Shown here one piece after another: positions 28,850 to 37,554 of a stretch of 64,000 bases of DNA. The first letter of the stretch is position 1; each line of letters begins with the position of its first letter. A program made the translations under genes and the position numbers. Origin of the DNA: Spirulinaceae cyanobacterium SM2_1_0 (lineage in GTDB: Bacteria > Cyanobacteriota > Cyanobacteriia > Cyanobacteriales > Spirulinaceae); the NCBI GenBank assembly GCA_012031265.1, contig JAAUTY010000017.1:1-64000 (forward strand). The letters are read 5' to 3'. Under the pieces are notes generated by a model. That model was not told where the DNA came from, did not search any database, and worked only from the letters and a program-made list of their open reading frames with translations.

Positions 28850-30103
28850 TTACTTGTCGTACTTTGTGAAGGCAAGGGTGACATTGTGTCCCCCGAAGCC
28901 AAAGGAATTGGAAAGGGCTGCCGTCACAGTAAGGGCGCGACTCTTATTGGGTACATAGTCCAGATCACAGTCTGGATCTGGGGTCTCCAAGTTGATCGTC
29001 GGCGGGATGTGATTCTGGGCGATCGCCATCACCGTCGCCACGGCCTCAATGCCCCCCGAGCCGCCTAGGAGATGACCCGTCATCGACTTCGTGGAGCTGA
29101 CCGGTACTTGCTGGGCGTGATCGCCCAGCGCTTTCTTGATCGCCCGCGTCTCGGTGCGGTCATTTGCCGGAGTACTGGTGCCGTGAGCATTGATGTAGTC
29201 CACCTGTTCCGGCTGGAGGCCAGCATCCTTCATCGCCAGCTCCATCGCCCGCGTCGCCCCCTGACCATCGGGAACCGGCGCGGTCATGTGGTAGGCATCA
29301 CAGGTCATGCCGTAGCCGACAATTTCGGCATAAATTCTTGCCCCCCGAGCCAGGGCGTGTTGCAGTTCTTCCAGGATGAGAATACCGGCCCCTTCGCCCA
29401 TGACAAAGCCGTCGCGATCGCGGTCAAATGGCCGACAAGCGCGGGCAGGATCATCATTGCGGGTGGAGAGCGCTTTCATCGAGGCAAACCCCGCGACTGA
29501 CAAGGGCGTCACTGCCGACTCCGCGCCCCCACAGATCATCGCATCGACAAAACCGCGCTGGATGAGGCGAAAGGCATCGCCAATCGCGTTGGAACCCGCC
29601 GCACAAGCGGTCACTGTACAAGCATTGGGACCCTTTGCACCGGTATGAATTGCCGTTAAGCCGGCAGCCATGTTGGCAATCATCATCGGGATCATGAAGG
29701 GACTACAGCGGTCGGGTCCCTTAGTCAGGTAGACCTCTTGTTGATCTTCCAGTACCTTGATGCCGCCAATACCGGTGCCGATGAGCACGCCCACCCGATC
29801 CGCATTCAAATCGTCAATGACCAAGCTCGCATCTACTAGCGCCTGCTTGCTCGCCGCTACCCCAAACTGGGCAAAGCGATCCATGCGCTTTGCCTCTTTG
29901 CGTTCGAGATACTGGTGCGGGTCGAAGCCTTTCACCTCACCGGCAATGCGGCAACCGTGGCGACTCGCGTCAAACAGCGTAATCGGCGCAATGCCATTAC
30001 GGCCGCTCGTCAAACCGTCCCAGTAGTCGGTCAGATTATTGCCGAGGGGCGTGACCGCCCCGAGGCCGGTGATCACGACGCGTTTTTGCAGCAGATTTGT
30101 CAT
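28850..30103 (-). CDS. fabF: 3-oxoacyl-ACP synthase II (FabF, KAS II)
   Basis: A 417-residue condensing enzyme. RVVITGLGAVTPLGN opens the thiolase fold. The catalytic Cys lies in VTACAAGSNAIGDA, and the two His are in INAHGTSTPANDRTET and STKSMTGHLLGGSGG. FGFGGHN near the end is also conserved. It elongates acyl-ACP with malonyl-ACP in type II fatty acid synthesis. acpP lies 114 bases upstream on the same strand, the common acpP-fabF order, so they are probably co-transcribed. Length is normal. Confidence 0.96.
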   Translation of the reverse strand: MTNLLQKRVVITGLGAVTPLGNNLTDYWDGLTSGRNGIAPITLFDASRHGCRIAGEVKGFDPHQYLERKEAKRMDRFAQFGVAASKQALVDASLVIDDLNADRVGVLIGTGIGGIKVLEDQQEVYLTKGPDRCSPFMIPMMIANMAAGLTAIHTGAKGPNACTVTACAAGSNAIGDAFRLIQRGFVDAMICGGAESAVTPLSVAGFASMKALSTRNDDPARACRPFDRDRDGFVMGEGAGILILEELQHALARGARIYAEIVGYGMTCDAYHMTAPVPDGQGATRAMELAMKDAGLQPEQVDYINAHGTSTPANDRTETRAIKKALGDHAQQVPVSSTKSMTGHLLGGSGGIEAVATVMAIAQNHIPPTINLETPDPDCDLDYVPNKSRALTVTAALSNSFGFGGHNVTLAFTKYDK

Positions 30104-30217
30104 GGCTGATTTGAAGCTCGCGGGACTTGCACCTAGACTTCTGAAGAAACGATGCCACGGGCGATCGCGAGTCCGGGAGTCAAATGCCCCGTTGACGGGC
30201 GCGATCGCGGGGGGACA

Positions 30218-30466
30218 TTAGGCCGACGTGGCAACCTTGTCACTGATGTGCTCGACCGCCTTGCTCACGGTGTCGATCTGCTCAGCGGCTTCATCGGGGA
30301 TTTCAATATCAAACTCCTCTTCTAACGCCATGACCAGCTCAACCGTATCCAGCGAGTCGGCGTTGAGGTCATTAGCGAAGCTGGCTTCCGGCTTGACTTT
30401 CTCCGGATCAACCTCAAGCTGCTCCACAACAATCTGCTTAACTTTCTCGAAAATCTCTTGATTCAT
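30218..30466 (-). CDS. acpP: Acyl carrier protein
   Basis: An 82-residue acidic protein. I chose the ATG at 30466 ([17 protein letters not shown]) because GAGGAAAC precedes it and this is the usual ACP N-terminus. The phosphopantetheine attachment site is the Ser in [18 protein letters not shown]. It carries growing acyl chains for FabF encoded just downstream. Confidence 0.96.
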   Translation of the reverse strand: MNQEIFEKVKQIVVEQLEVDPEKVKPEASFANDLNADSLDTVELVMALEEEFDIEIPDEAAEQIDTVSKAVEHISDKVATSA

Positions 30467-30688
30467 TAGATTAGTTTCCTCAACCCAACTAGCCAGGGTA
30501 AACCTGACTTGCGACGCGAATTCTAAGCATTTCTCATCATATCGGAAAGCGTACCGCTCGCGGCGATCGGGCGATCGCTTCACCAATCGGCCCAGTCACA
30601 ATCCTAAAGAAATGCCAGCAAGCGGTCATCAGCGTCGCTGACTTCGGTAATCATGAAGAAGTTGAATTCGCTGCGATCGCGTGCCACC

Positions 30689-31597
30689 ATGCCCACCTCA
30701 ACCCTGCGCTATGCTTACTTCCCTGGCTGCGTCGCCCAAGGAGCTTGTCGGGAACTCTACCAATCAACTGCGCTCCTCGCCGCAACCCTCGGGATCGAGC
30801 TGATCGAGCTTAAGCGCGCCGCCTGCTGCGGTTCCGGAACCTTCAAAGAAGACTCGCAGTTGCTCGAAGACACGGTCAACGCCCGCAACATTGCCCTAGC
30901 CGAAGAGCTGAACTTACCGCTGCTGACCCATTGCAGCACTTGCCAAGGCGTCATTGGTCATGTGGACGAACGCCTCAAAGCCGCCCAACGCGACGATCCG
31001 GCCTACCTCGAGCGCGTCAACGGCTTCCTGAACAACGAAGGCTGCTCCCCCTATCGCGGCAGCACCGAAGTCCGCCATCTGCTCTGGGCACTGGTCGGGG
31101 ACTACGGCCTCGAAGCTCTGGCTGCAAAAGTGCAGCGATCGCTCGCCGGCCTCAACTGTGCCGCCTTCTACGGCTGCTATCTGCTCCGCGCCCAGGACAG
31201 CATCCCCTACGACGATCCCTGGCAGCCGGAGTCGCTGGAAAACGTTTTTCGCACCGTCGGCGCGACCCCCGTTTACTACCGAGGGCGTACCCAATGCTGC
31301 GGCTGGCCGATCTCCAGCTACAGCACCGAAGCATCCTTCCAGCTCGCGGGCAAGCAGTATCAAGATGCCCTCAACAACGGCGCGGATTGCCTAGTCACCC
31401 CTTGCCCACTCTGCCACCTCCAGCTCGACTCCCGCCAACCAGAAATCGGCAGCCTGCTGGAAAAATCCTTCAACCTCCCGGTTCTCCACCTCTCGCAACT
31501 GGTCGCCCTCGCCCTCGGCTGCGAACCCAAAGCCCTCGGTCTCGACCGCCATGTTGTCTCTACGCAGCCCGTTTTGGCCAAACTAGGGCTGACCTAG
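30689..31597 (+). CDS. HdrB-like CCG-domain protein
   Basis: A 302-residue protein from the ATG at 30689; an upstream in-frame ATG at 30653 is less likely. Two cysteine-rich CCG domains are visible: C near the start (YFPGCVAQG), AACCGSG and CSTCQG, and later YGCY, QCCGWP and PCPLCHLQ. This is the arrangement of CoB-CoM heterodisulfide reductase subunit B and of the related subunit in some succinate dehydrogenases, where the motifs bind an unusual Fe-S cluster. In cyanobacteria such proteins have been proposed as redox partners, but the substrate here is unknown; methanogenic cofactors are not expected. The photolyase gene follows after 3 bases, so the two are an operon. Confidence 0.85.
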   Translation: MPTSTLRYAYFPGCVAQGACRELYQSTALLAATLGIELIELKRAACCGSGTFKEDSQLLEDTVNARNIALAEELNLPLLTHCSTCQGVIGHVDERLKAAQRDDPAYLERVNGFLNNEGCSPYRGSTEVRHLLWALVGDYGLEALAAKVQRSLAGLNCAAFYGCYLLRAQDSIPYDDPWQPESLENVFRTVGATPVYYRGRTQCCGWPISSYSTEASFQLAGKQYQDALNNGADCLVTPCPLCHLQLDSRQPEIGSLLEKSFNLPVLHLSQLVALALGCEPKALGLDRHVVSTQPVLAKLGLT

Positions 31598-31600
31598 CCA

Positions 31601-33034
31601 ATGTCCGACCTGATCCTGTTTTGGCATCGTCGCGATCTGCGCCTGCGCGATCACCTCGGCCTCGCCAATGCTCGCCAGCAGAGCGCCAAAATTGTCGGCG
31701 TCTTTTGTCTCGATCCGGGGCTGCTCAATCCCGCCACCGTCGCTCACGCCCGCGTCGCCTATTTGCTCGCCAACTTGGCTGAGCTACAAGAGCGTTATCG
31801 CCAAGCTGGGAGCCGGTTGCTCATCTTGCACGACCGACCGATATCGGCGCTGCCCCGGCTGGCGCAGAGCCTGAAGGCCCAAGCTGTTCATTGGGCGCGG
31901 GATGTTGAGCCTTACAGTCGCGATCGCGACACCGCAGTCCGCGACGCGCTGCAAACTGCCGGGATCGAAGTCAAAACTGGCTGGGATCAGCTCCTGCACG
32001 CCCCCAACAGCGTCACCACTAACAGCGGCGATCCCTACAAGGTCTACACGCCGTTTTGGCGCAACTGGCGATCGCACCCTAAAGCCGAACCCGCTGCCGC
32101 CCTCAGTGATCTTGAAGACTTAACCGCCGATGAGCGGGATACCGCTGCACAAGCAGGTGTAACGGCTTTGCCGGACTTGCGCGATCTGGGCTTTGCCTGG
32201 GACGATGGCTTTCCGATCGCTCCCGGTGAGGCCGCCGCCCAGGAACGTCTGGATCACTTCTGTCAGCGGGCGATCGCCCACTACGACGAACAGCGCAACT
32301 TTCCCGCTCTCGATGGCACATCGCAGCTCAGCGCCGCCCTCAAGTTTGGCGTGATTGGCATTCGCACCGTCTGGCAGGCCGCACAGTCCCTCTACGCACA
32401 AGCCAACAGCGACGAGGCCCGTCAAAATATCGAAACCTGGCAGCAGGAACTTGCCTGGCGCGAGTTCTATCAGCACGCACTCTACGCCTTTCCGGAGTTG
32501 GCGACCGGCCCCTATCGCCAGCCGTTTCAGGATTTTCCCTGGGATGACGATGCGGCGCGTTTTGAGGCCTGGTGTACAGGTCAAACCGGCTACCCAATCG
32601 TCGATGCGGCGATGCGCCAGCTCAATGAAACTGGCTGGATGCACAATCGCTGCCGCATGATCGTCGCCAGCTTCCTGACCAAGGATCTGATTCTCAACTG
32701 GCAGCAGGGTGAGCAGTACTTCATGTTCAAGCTCGTCGATGGTGATCTCGCGGCGAACAATGGTGGCTGGCAGTGGAGCGCCTCGAGCGGCATGGACCCG
32801 AAACCGCTGCGCATCTTCAACCCCGCCAGCCAAGCGCGCAAGTATGACCCCGATGGCGATTACATTCGCCATTGGCTGCCGGAACTGCGATCGCTGGATA
32901 CCGGCGTTTTATTAACCGGTGAGATTGACGCGGGCGATCGCCAAGCCTGCAACTACCCCGAGCCAATCGTGAACCACAAGCAGCAGCAGCAAGAGTTCAA
33001 GCGCCGCTATCAGGCCCAGAAGGAGCGCGATTAA
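31601..33034 (+). CDS. phr: Deoxyribodipyrimidine photolyase (CPD class I)
   Basis: A 477-residue flavoprotein. The N-terminal Rossmann-like antenna domain starts [18 protein letters not shown]. The FAD domain contains [66 protein letters not shown] and [16 protein letters not shown], followed by [22 protein letters not shown]. These are the DNA- and FAD-binding blocks of class I CPD photolyases, which split cyclobutane pyrimidine dimers with blue light. The antenna is probably 8-HDF, as in related cyanobacterial enzymes, but the sequence alone does not prove this. It lies 3 bases after the HdrB-like gene. Confidence 0.94.
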   Translation: MSDLILFWHRRDLRLRDHLGLANARQQSAKIVGVFCLDPGLLNPATVAHARVAYLLANLAELQERYRQAGSRLLILHDRPISALPRLAQSLKAQAVHWARDVEPYSRDRDTAVRDALQTAGIEVKTGWDQLLHAPNSVTTNSGDPYKVYTPFWRNWRSHPKAEPAAALSDLEDLTADERDTAAQAGVTALPDLRDLGFAWDDGFPIAPGEAAAQERLDHFCQRAIAHYDEQRNFPALDGTSQLSAALKFGVIGIRTVWQAAQSLYAQANSDEARQNIETWQQELAWREFYQHALYAFPELATGPYRQPFQDFPWDDDAARFEAWCTGQTGYPIVDAAMRQLNETGWMHNRCRMIVASFLTKDLILNWQQGEQYFMFKLVDGDLAANNGGWQWSASSGMDPKPLRIFNPASQARKYDPDGDYIRHWLPELRSLDTGVLLTGEIDAGDRQACNYPEPIVNHKQQQQEFKRRYQAQKERD

Positions 33035-33142
33035 TCATCCAGACTGGGCTGCACCATCTCAACTTGGCAAGCGGCGGCGCGATTGGCGACAATGGCGGGC
33101 AAGTCGCGATCATCACATCCTGGATCAAGCGAGCAAATCTCT

Positions 33143-33643
33143 ATGAACATCCGCATCGGCAATGGCTACGACATTCATCAGCTTGCCCCGGAGCGGGCGC
33201 TGATCTTGGGCGGCGTCCGCATTCCCCACGAGCGCGGCCTGCTCGGTCACAGTGATGCTGATGCCCTGACCCATGCCCTGATGGATGCGATGTTGGGGGC
33301 GCTCTGTCTGGGCGACATCGGGCACTACTTTCCGCCCAACGATCCGCAATGGAAAGGGGCTGACAGCATTGTGCTGCTGACCCAAGTGCATGAACTGGTG
33401 CGATCGCACGGTTGGCAGATTGGCAACTTGGATGCGGTCATTGTCGCCGAGCGACCGAAGCTGAAACCGCACATCCCGGCGATGCGCGATCGCCTCGCCA
33501 CTGCTCTGGGGATTGAGCGCGATCGCGTCGGCATCAAAGCCACAACCAACGAAAAACTCGACGCCACCGGCCGCGAAGAAGGCATCGCAGTGCATAGCGT
33601 CGCGCTACTCGTGCGCGCTGAGCAGGAAACTTTTGAGTTTTGA
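33143..33643 (+). CDS. ispF: 2-C-methyl-D-erythritol 2,4-cyclodiphosphate synthase
   Basis: A 166-residue enzyme of the MEP isoprenoid pathway. It begins [12 protein letters not shown] (metal-binding Asp and His), then [32 protein letters not shown] with the second metal His, [19 protein letters not shown] and [25 protein letters not shown] at the C-terminus. The family normally ends close to that point. The last residues (ETFEF) and the stop codon lie inside a heptamer repeat array that belongs to the dispersed repeat family. Confidence 0.96.
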   Translation: MNIRIGNGYDIHQLAPERALILGGVRIPHERGLLGHSDADALTHALMDAMLGALCLGDIGHYFPPNDPQWKGADSIVLLTQVHELVRSHGWQIGNLDAVIVAERPKLKPHIPAMRDRLATALGIERDRVGIKATTNEKLDATGREEGIAVHSVALLVRAEQETFEF

Positions 33644-33691
33644 GTTCTGAGTTCTGAGTTCTGAGTTCTGACTTCCGCATAGCGGCACTAG
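33631..33691. repeat. Heptamer array and half copy of the dispersed repeat
   Basis: Six tandem heptamers, TTTTGAG twice, TTCTGAG three times and TTCTGAC once (33631-33672), followed by CCGCATAGCGGCACTAG. The latter matches the right end of the 111-bp repeat (CCGCGTAGCGGTACTAG). The first heptamers supply the ispF stop codon, and the terminal CTAG supplies the hppD stop codon from the other side. Confidence 0.85.
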
Positions 33692-34715
33692 CTCAACAAA
33701 CTGCCGCGCTTGCGTTGCTCCTGCTCGATCGCCCGAAAGAGAGCACGAAAATTGCCCTCGCCGAAGCCAGCCGCCTGACGGCGGCGCTCGATGAATTCAA
33801 AAAAGAAGGTCGGCTGACCAAAAATCGGCTGCGTGAAAATTTGTAAGAGCAAAGGCGAAGTCGGGGTCAGCGGCTCGGCCTGGCTATCGACGAGTACCTG
33901 GGCCTGGGCGATCGCCTGCCACTCCGCCGCACTGAGTCTCAGGCAAGCATAGCGCTGTTGCACCTGCTGGTAGTAGCTCGGCGGCACCGTCAAAAAAGCC
34001 AGCCCAGCCGCCCGCCGCCGCGCCGTCACGGTCAAAATATCCGGCGTCCGCAGCGCGATGTGTTGGATGCCAGCGCCGCGATTGGCATTGAGAAATTCTT
34101 GAATCTGCGAATTATCTGAAGCAGGCTCATTAACCGGCAACTGACAACCGCCAGCCGGATGTACCAAGACTTGCGAATGCAGCGCTGAGTAGTCGGTCTG
34201 GATCGCAAACCGCTGCTGGCGCGCAAAGCCAAAAGCTTGCTCGTACCAAGCGATGGTCGCCGCGAGTTCACCGCTGGGGACATTGAGCACGAGATGGTCG
34301 ATGTCGGTAAATTCGGTGTTGGTATTCAGAGAGTGGGGCTGCCAAGTAGCGGCGGCGAGCAGCGTGTGTTGCAAGCCAGCTGGACTGAGCAGGCGAGCTT
34401 CCGTGCCAGCCGCATTGGGAGGTTGCAGCAGTTTCGCGCCGCAGTGGAGCGCCCGGTCGAGCGTCGCGGCCACATCCTCTACAGCAAAAGTAACATCGGC
34501 GACCCCGGGGGGTGTGTGCCTAGATAGGCGGCGGCTGGACTGCGATCGCTCCGGGGAGCTGTGAGCCAAAACTCGGCCCGACCGCTGACAACGATGGCGA
34601 TCTCCGTGTCGTCGGTATGGCGATCGCCCACTACCTGACAACCGAGTACCTGCACAAACCAATTGCGCCAAGTTGGCACTGCCTCAACGACAAACTGAAC
34701 GCGAGCAATCTGCAT
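33688..34715 (-). CDS. hppD: 4-hydroxyphenylpyruvate dioxygenase, broken by one frameshift
   Basis: Starting at ATG 34715 the first frame reads MQIARVQFVVEAVPTWRNWF through AYLGTHPPG. The protein then continues in the next frame as VADVTFAVEDVAATLDRALHCGAKLLQPP to the stop at 33688. The switch is at the six-base G run (C on the coding strand) at 34507-34512; one more base gives a clean 342-residue protein. The Fe(II) ligands of the family are visible: His in FTDIDHLVLNVP, His in GIQHIALRT and Glu in FFFEFIERR. The enzyme makes homogentisate for tocopherol and plastoquinone-related quinones. With all ligands intact, a missing base in the sequence is likelier than loss of the gene. It converges on ispF. 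Confidence 0.9.
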
Positions 34716-34805
34716 ACCAGCTCAGGGCGAACACTTGCTCATCCTACCAAGCTTGTCCGCGACAACGGACAAGCCGACAGCGCGAGATTGGCAGCACAAA
34801 AAGGG

Positions 34806-35798
34806 TCAATCCAATTGGTCACGCAGAAACTTGTCGAGCAGGAAAAAATCAAGATCCTCAAATGAAGCAGCATAGGCAATGGTCGGAACTTCGTAGCCCT
34901 TGAGCCGCACGGCATATTCCTGAAAGCGTTGCTGAGCGCTACCCCAAATTGCCAAGTAATCGTAGGTCGTCTGACCGAGGGCGATGTTGCACCCGATTTG
35001 TTTGGTACAGGACTCGAGGCGAAAGGCTGTATTCACGGTGTCGCCGATCGCCGTGTAGTCGGGGCGATCGCCACTGCCCGTATTACCAACCATCGCGTAG
35101 CCGGTGTTGATCCCCGCGCCGATGCGGAGCGGAAAAGGGAGTGGATACTGGTTGCTCAGATCCGTCGTCATTTTATAGAGATCGCTGATCGCCTGAAAAA
35201 TTTGCACGATCTCTTCGCGGGCAATCTCGCGCTCGCCATGAAACCAGATCGACATCACGGCGTCGCCGATGTACTTGTCCACCCAACTCCCGGAGTCGCG
35301 AATGATGTTGCCCGCCTGGTTGAACCAGTTGCCGATCAAGTCCGAGAGGATCGCCTCGTCTAACTGGCGGGTCAGACTCGTAAAGTCGCGAATATCCACC
35401 ACCATCACCGACATCAGGCGGCGCACGTGCAACACCGAGGTCTGGGTCTCAAATGCGGCACCGCGATCACCCGCCGTCGTCTTGGAACTGGTGGGACTGT
35501 GAAATTCTAAATCGGTCTGCCCGAAACTGAGGCGATCGCCATCATGCAGCTTCGCTGGCACGCTGACCCGCCGACCATTCAAAAATGTGCCATTGCGGCT
35601 ACCAAGGTCAATTAGGTAAAATTCCCCAACCTCGGTCGCTTGCAATAGCGCATGGCTGCGCGAGATCCATACATCCGGGATGACAAAATTATTATCGTCC
35701 CCCCGACCGACTGTCCAGCTATTGCCGCTGATGAGAGGCAAGTAACGGTTGCCGCCTGGAGTGCGCAGAACTAAGTAGGGGACGGGTTCCGTGAACAT
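34806..35798 (-). CDS. FHA-domain class III adenylate cyclase
   Basis: A 330-residue soluble protein. The N-terminal FHA domain (about 20-105) has the phosphothreonine-binding pattern VGRGDDNN, ISRSHALL and DLGSRNGTFLNG. The cyclase homology domain (about 125-310) has both metal Asp residues (VVDIRDFT and YIGDAVMSIW), Lys in VDKYIGD and Thr in PDYTAIGD for adenine recognition, and Asn and Arg in GDTVNTAFRLE for the transition state. It therefore looks like a competent adenylate rather than guanylate cyclase. FHA coupling suggests control by a Ser/Thr kinase. No such kinase is adjacent. The gene lies 90 bases downstream of hppD's start on the same strand pair, with no sign of coupling. Confidence 0.92.
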   Translation of the reverse strand: MFTEPVPYLVLRTPGGNRYLPLISGNSWTVGRGDDNNFVIPDVWISRSHALLQATEVGEFYLIDLGSRNGTFLNGRRVSVPAKLHDGDRLSFGQTDLEFHSPTSSKTTAGDRGAAFETQTSVLHVRRLMSVMVVDIRDFTSLTRQLDEAILSDLIGNWFNQAGNIIRDSGSWVDKYIGDAVMSIWFHGEREIAREEIVQIFQAISDLYKMTTDLSNQYPLPFPLRIGAGINTGYAMVGNTGSGDRPDYTAIGDTVNTAFRLESCTKQIGCNIALGQTTYDYLAIWGSAQQRFQEYAVRLKGYEVPTIAYAASFEDLDFFLLDKFLRDQLD

Positions 35799-35900
35799 CC
35801 TGGTAGCCGCAGGACAACGATTTTAGCAAGCAAGCTAGCGGCATTAGTCGCCCGCAACCGCTTGCACCTACCACGACACCTCAGTCTAGCACCGCTGTCA

Positions 35901-36611
35901 TCAGGACAGTGAAATCGCGAGCCAGAAAACACCGTCCACCAAGATTGTACTCAATACGGCTCCACCCAAAGCCCAGCGCTGGAGTCGCGACACTTGCAGC
36001 GCCCAGAACCCGACTGCCAGCAGGGTCGTCACTAGCCAGAGCGCGCAGACCAGTGCCCAGGGAGTTTGCAGTTGGGCGATCGCATTCTCAAAAACAATCG
36101 GAGCCATCTCCGGCTCAACCTGCATCACCTGCCGCCAATAGGGAATCAAAGCATTGAGGTAAAAATACAGGTCGGTAATCGCCGTCCCAAACAGCGAGCC
36201 AAGGTAAAACCCCATCCCCACCGGCCAGCGCTGGCGATAAGCCGGCCAAAGCACCAGGGGCAGGGCGATCGCCTCAATGGGTAAATGAATCAGTGGTTCC
36301 CAGCGGAGCCAGCCCCAGTAGAGCGAACCCGCCAACCAAGTCCAACTGAACCCCATCAGCAGGTCACCCCAGAGCGACCAGCCCGGACGCCGGTTGAGAC
36401 CGTAGGCGAGCGCAAACCAGATCACGCTCAGGCCCAAGCTCAGCCCTGGCCAAACCCGCACCAGCGGTGCCTGGAAGAAAACGGGGACAGAGACCAAAAA
36501 CGCCGCCGCCGCAAAGACCCCCCAGCGGCTTGTCGCGCGTTGGGGAGGAGTGAGGGAGATCGTGCCAGCGAGCGGATTCGTCAGCACTGGAAACCAAGGA
36601 TTATCGAACAA
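35901..36611 (-). CDS. DUF3120 family integral membrane protein
   Basis: A 236-residue protein with about six hydrophobic segments. It matches what I know as DUF3120, a cyanobacterial membrane family: ATSRWGVFAAAAFLVSVPVFFQAPLVR near the start, LMGFSWTWLAGSLYWGWLRWEPLIHLPIEA in the middle, then GSLFGTAITDLYFYLN. Function is unknown; the size and compactness recall cofactor transport subunits but nothing proves this. The putative structured element at 36660-36736 lies just upstream of its start. Confidence 0.85.
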   Translation of the reverse strand: MFDNPWFPVLTNPLAGTISLTPPQRATSRWGVFAAAAFLVSVPVFFQAPLVRVWPGLSLGLSVIWFALAYGLNRRPGWSLWGDLLMGFSWTWLAGSLYWGWLRWEPLIHLPIEAIALPLVLWPAYRQRWPVGMGFYLGSLFGTAITDLYFYLNALIPYWRQVMQVEPEMAPIVFENAIAQLQTPWALVCALWLVTTLLAVGFWALQVSRLQRWALGGAVLSTILVDGVFWLAISLS

Positions 36612-36659
36612 GATTTGTTAAGATTTTTAAACCACCTCTCTAAGATAACATAATTTTTT

Positions 36660-36736
36660 ATCCCCTGGGGGGGGATGTGACTGCTCAGTCAAACTGAGGC
36701 GGGTTAAGGGATACAGCCCTTTCAGCCTGAAGTCAC
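36660..36736. other. Foldable intergenic element (possible structured RNA)
   Basis: Nested inverted repeats: ATCCCC with GGGGAT (36660-36676); an outer stem GTGACT (36677-36682) with AGTCAC (36731-36736); and two inner hairpins, CTCAG-TCAAA-CTGAG (36684-36698) and AAGGG-ATACAG-CCCTT (36706-36721). Outer stem plus two hairpins would form a three-way junction. It lies 66 bases upstream of the DUF3120 start and 70 bases after the rfbC stop, and both genes read on the - strand. Confidence 0.4.
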
Positions 36737-36806
36737 CTGCCGTTAAGCCACCCACTCCTGACCCACTCGATACGCCCAGCCGTGGCTAGCAAGACCCGGG
36801 CATTAC

Positions 36807-37352
36807 TCAGGGAAACAAGCTGGCATCGGCGAGCACCGCTCCCCGCTGGTCTTTGACCGAAACCAACGGGGGTACAGTCAAACCCCAGTCAATCTTGAGG
36901 CTGGGATCATCCCAGCGCAGGCAGCGCTCGTGAGCCGGAGCATAAAAATCGCTGGTTTTGTAGAGTACTTCTGCGTATTCCGAGCGCACGACGAAGCCAT
37001 GCGCGAAGCCGACGGGAATCCACAACTGCTTTTTGTTCTCGGCGCTGAGCAGAGAACCCGTCCATTGACCAAAGGTCGGTGAGTTGCGCCGCAGATCAAC
37101 GGCGACATCGAAGACTTCGCCCGCAATGACGCGAATCAGCTTGGCTTGCGCTTGCTGGATCTGATAGTGCAGTCCTCGCAGCGTGTGGCGACGCGATCGC
37201 GAGTGATTGTCCTGGACAAATTCGGGGGTCAGGCCGGTTTGTTGCTGAAACGCCCGCTGATTGTAGCTCTCGAAGAAAAAGCCCCGCTCGTCGGCAAAAA
37301 CACGCGGTTCGATCAGTAAGACGTCCGGAATATTGGTGGGATAGATTTTCAT
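36807..37352 (-). CDS. rfbC: dTDP-4-dehydrorhamnose 3,5-epimerase
   Basis: A 181-residue cupin-fold epimerase. Conserved features: DERGFFFESYNQRAF, FVQDNHSRSRRHTLRGLHYQ with the catalytic His of LRGLHYQ, AVDLRRNSPTFGQW, WIPVGFAHGF and LYKTSDFYAPAHERCLRWDDP with the active-site Tyr. It acts in dTDP-L-rhamnose synthesis for surface polysaccharide. The other rml genes are not nearby. The length and ends are normal. Confidence 0.94.
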   Translation of the reverse strand: MKIYPTNIPDVLLIEPRVFADERGFFFESYNQRAFQQQTGLTPEFVQDNHSRSRRHTLRGLHYQIQQAQAKLIRVIAGEVFDVAVDLRRNSPTFGQWTGSLLSAENKKQLWIPVGFAHGFVVRSEYAEVLYKTSDFYAPAHERCLRWDDPSLKIDWGLTVPPLVSVKDQRGAVLADASLFP

Positions 37353-37554
37353 GACCGGCGAGCAAGATCACCAACGATTCTGTCAGACACCAACGCCCTA
37401 CTCGTTACATAGCCAGCGAGTCAGCCGCAGCGACTAAATCGCCTGTCACTATATCAGGTTCAGGTCTCGCGATCGCCGCCACCCTCACTCTGACCGCCCT
37501 CGGCGTACTATGGGTGAGAGCTACAGCCCAGCACATCCCGTCAGCTAGGAGCCG

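Noticed and set aside
28537-28902. A 121-codon minus frame overlapping the fabF 3' end
   Set aside because: Ser/Ala-rich low-complexity sequence overlapping a certain gene and the dnaK terminator; not protein-like.
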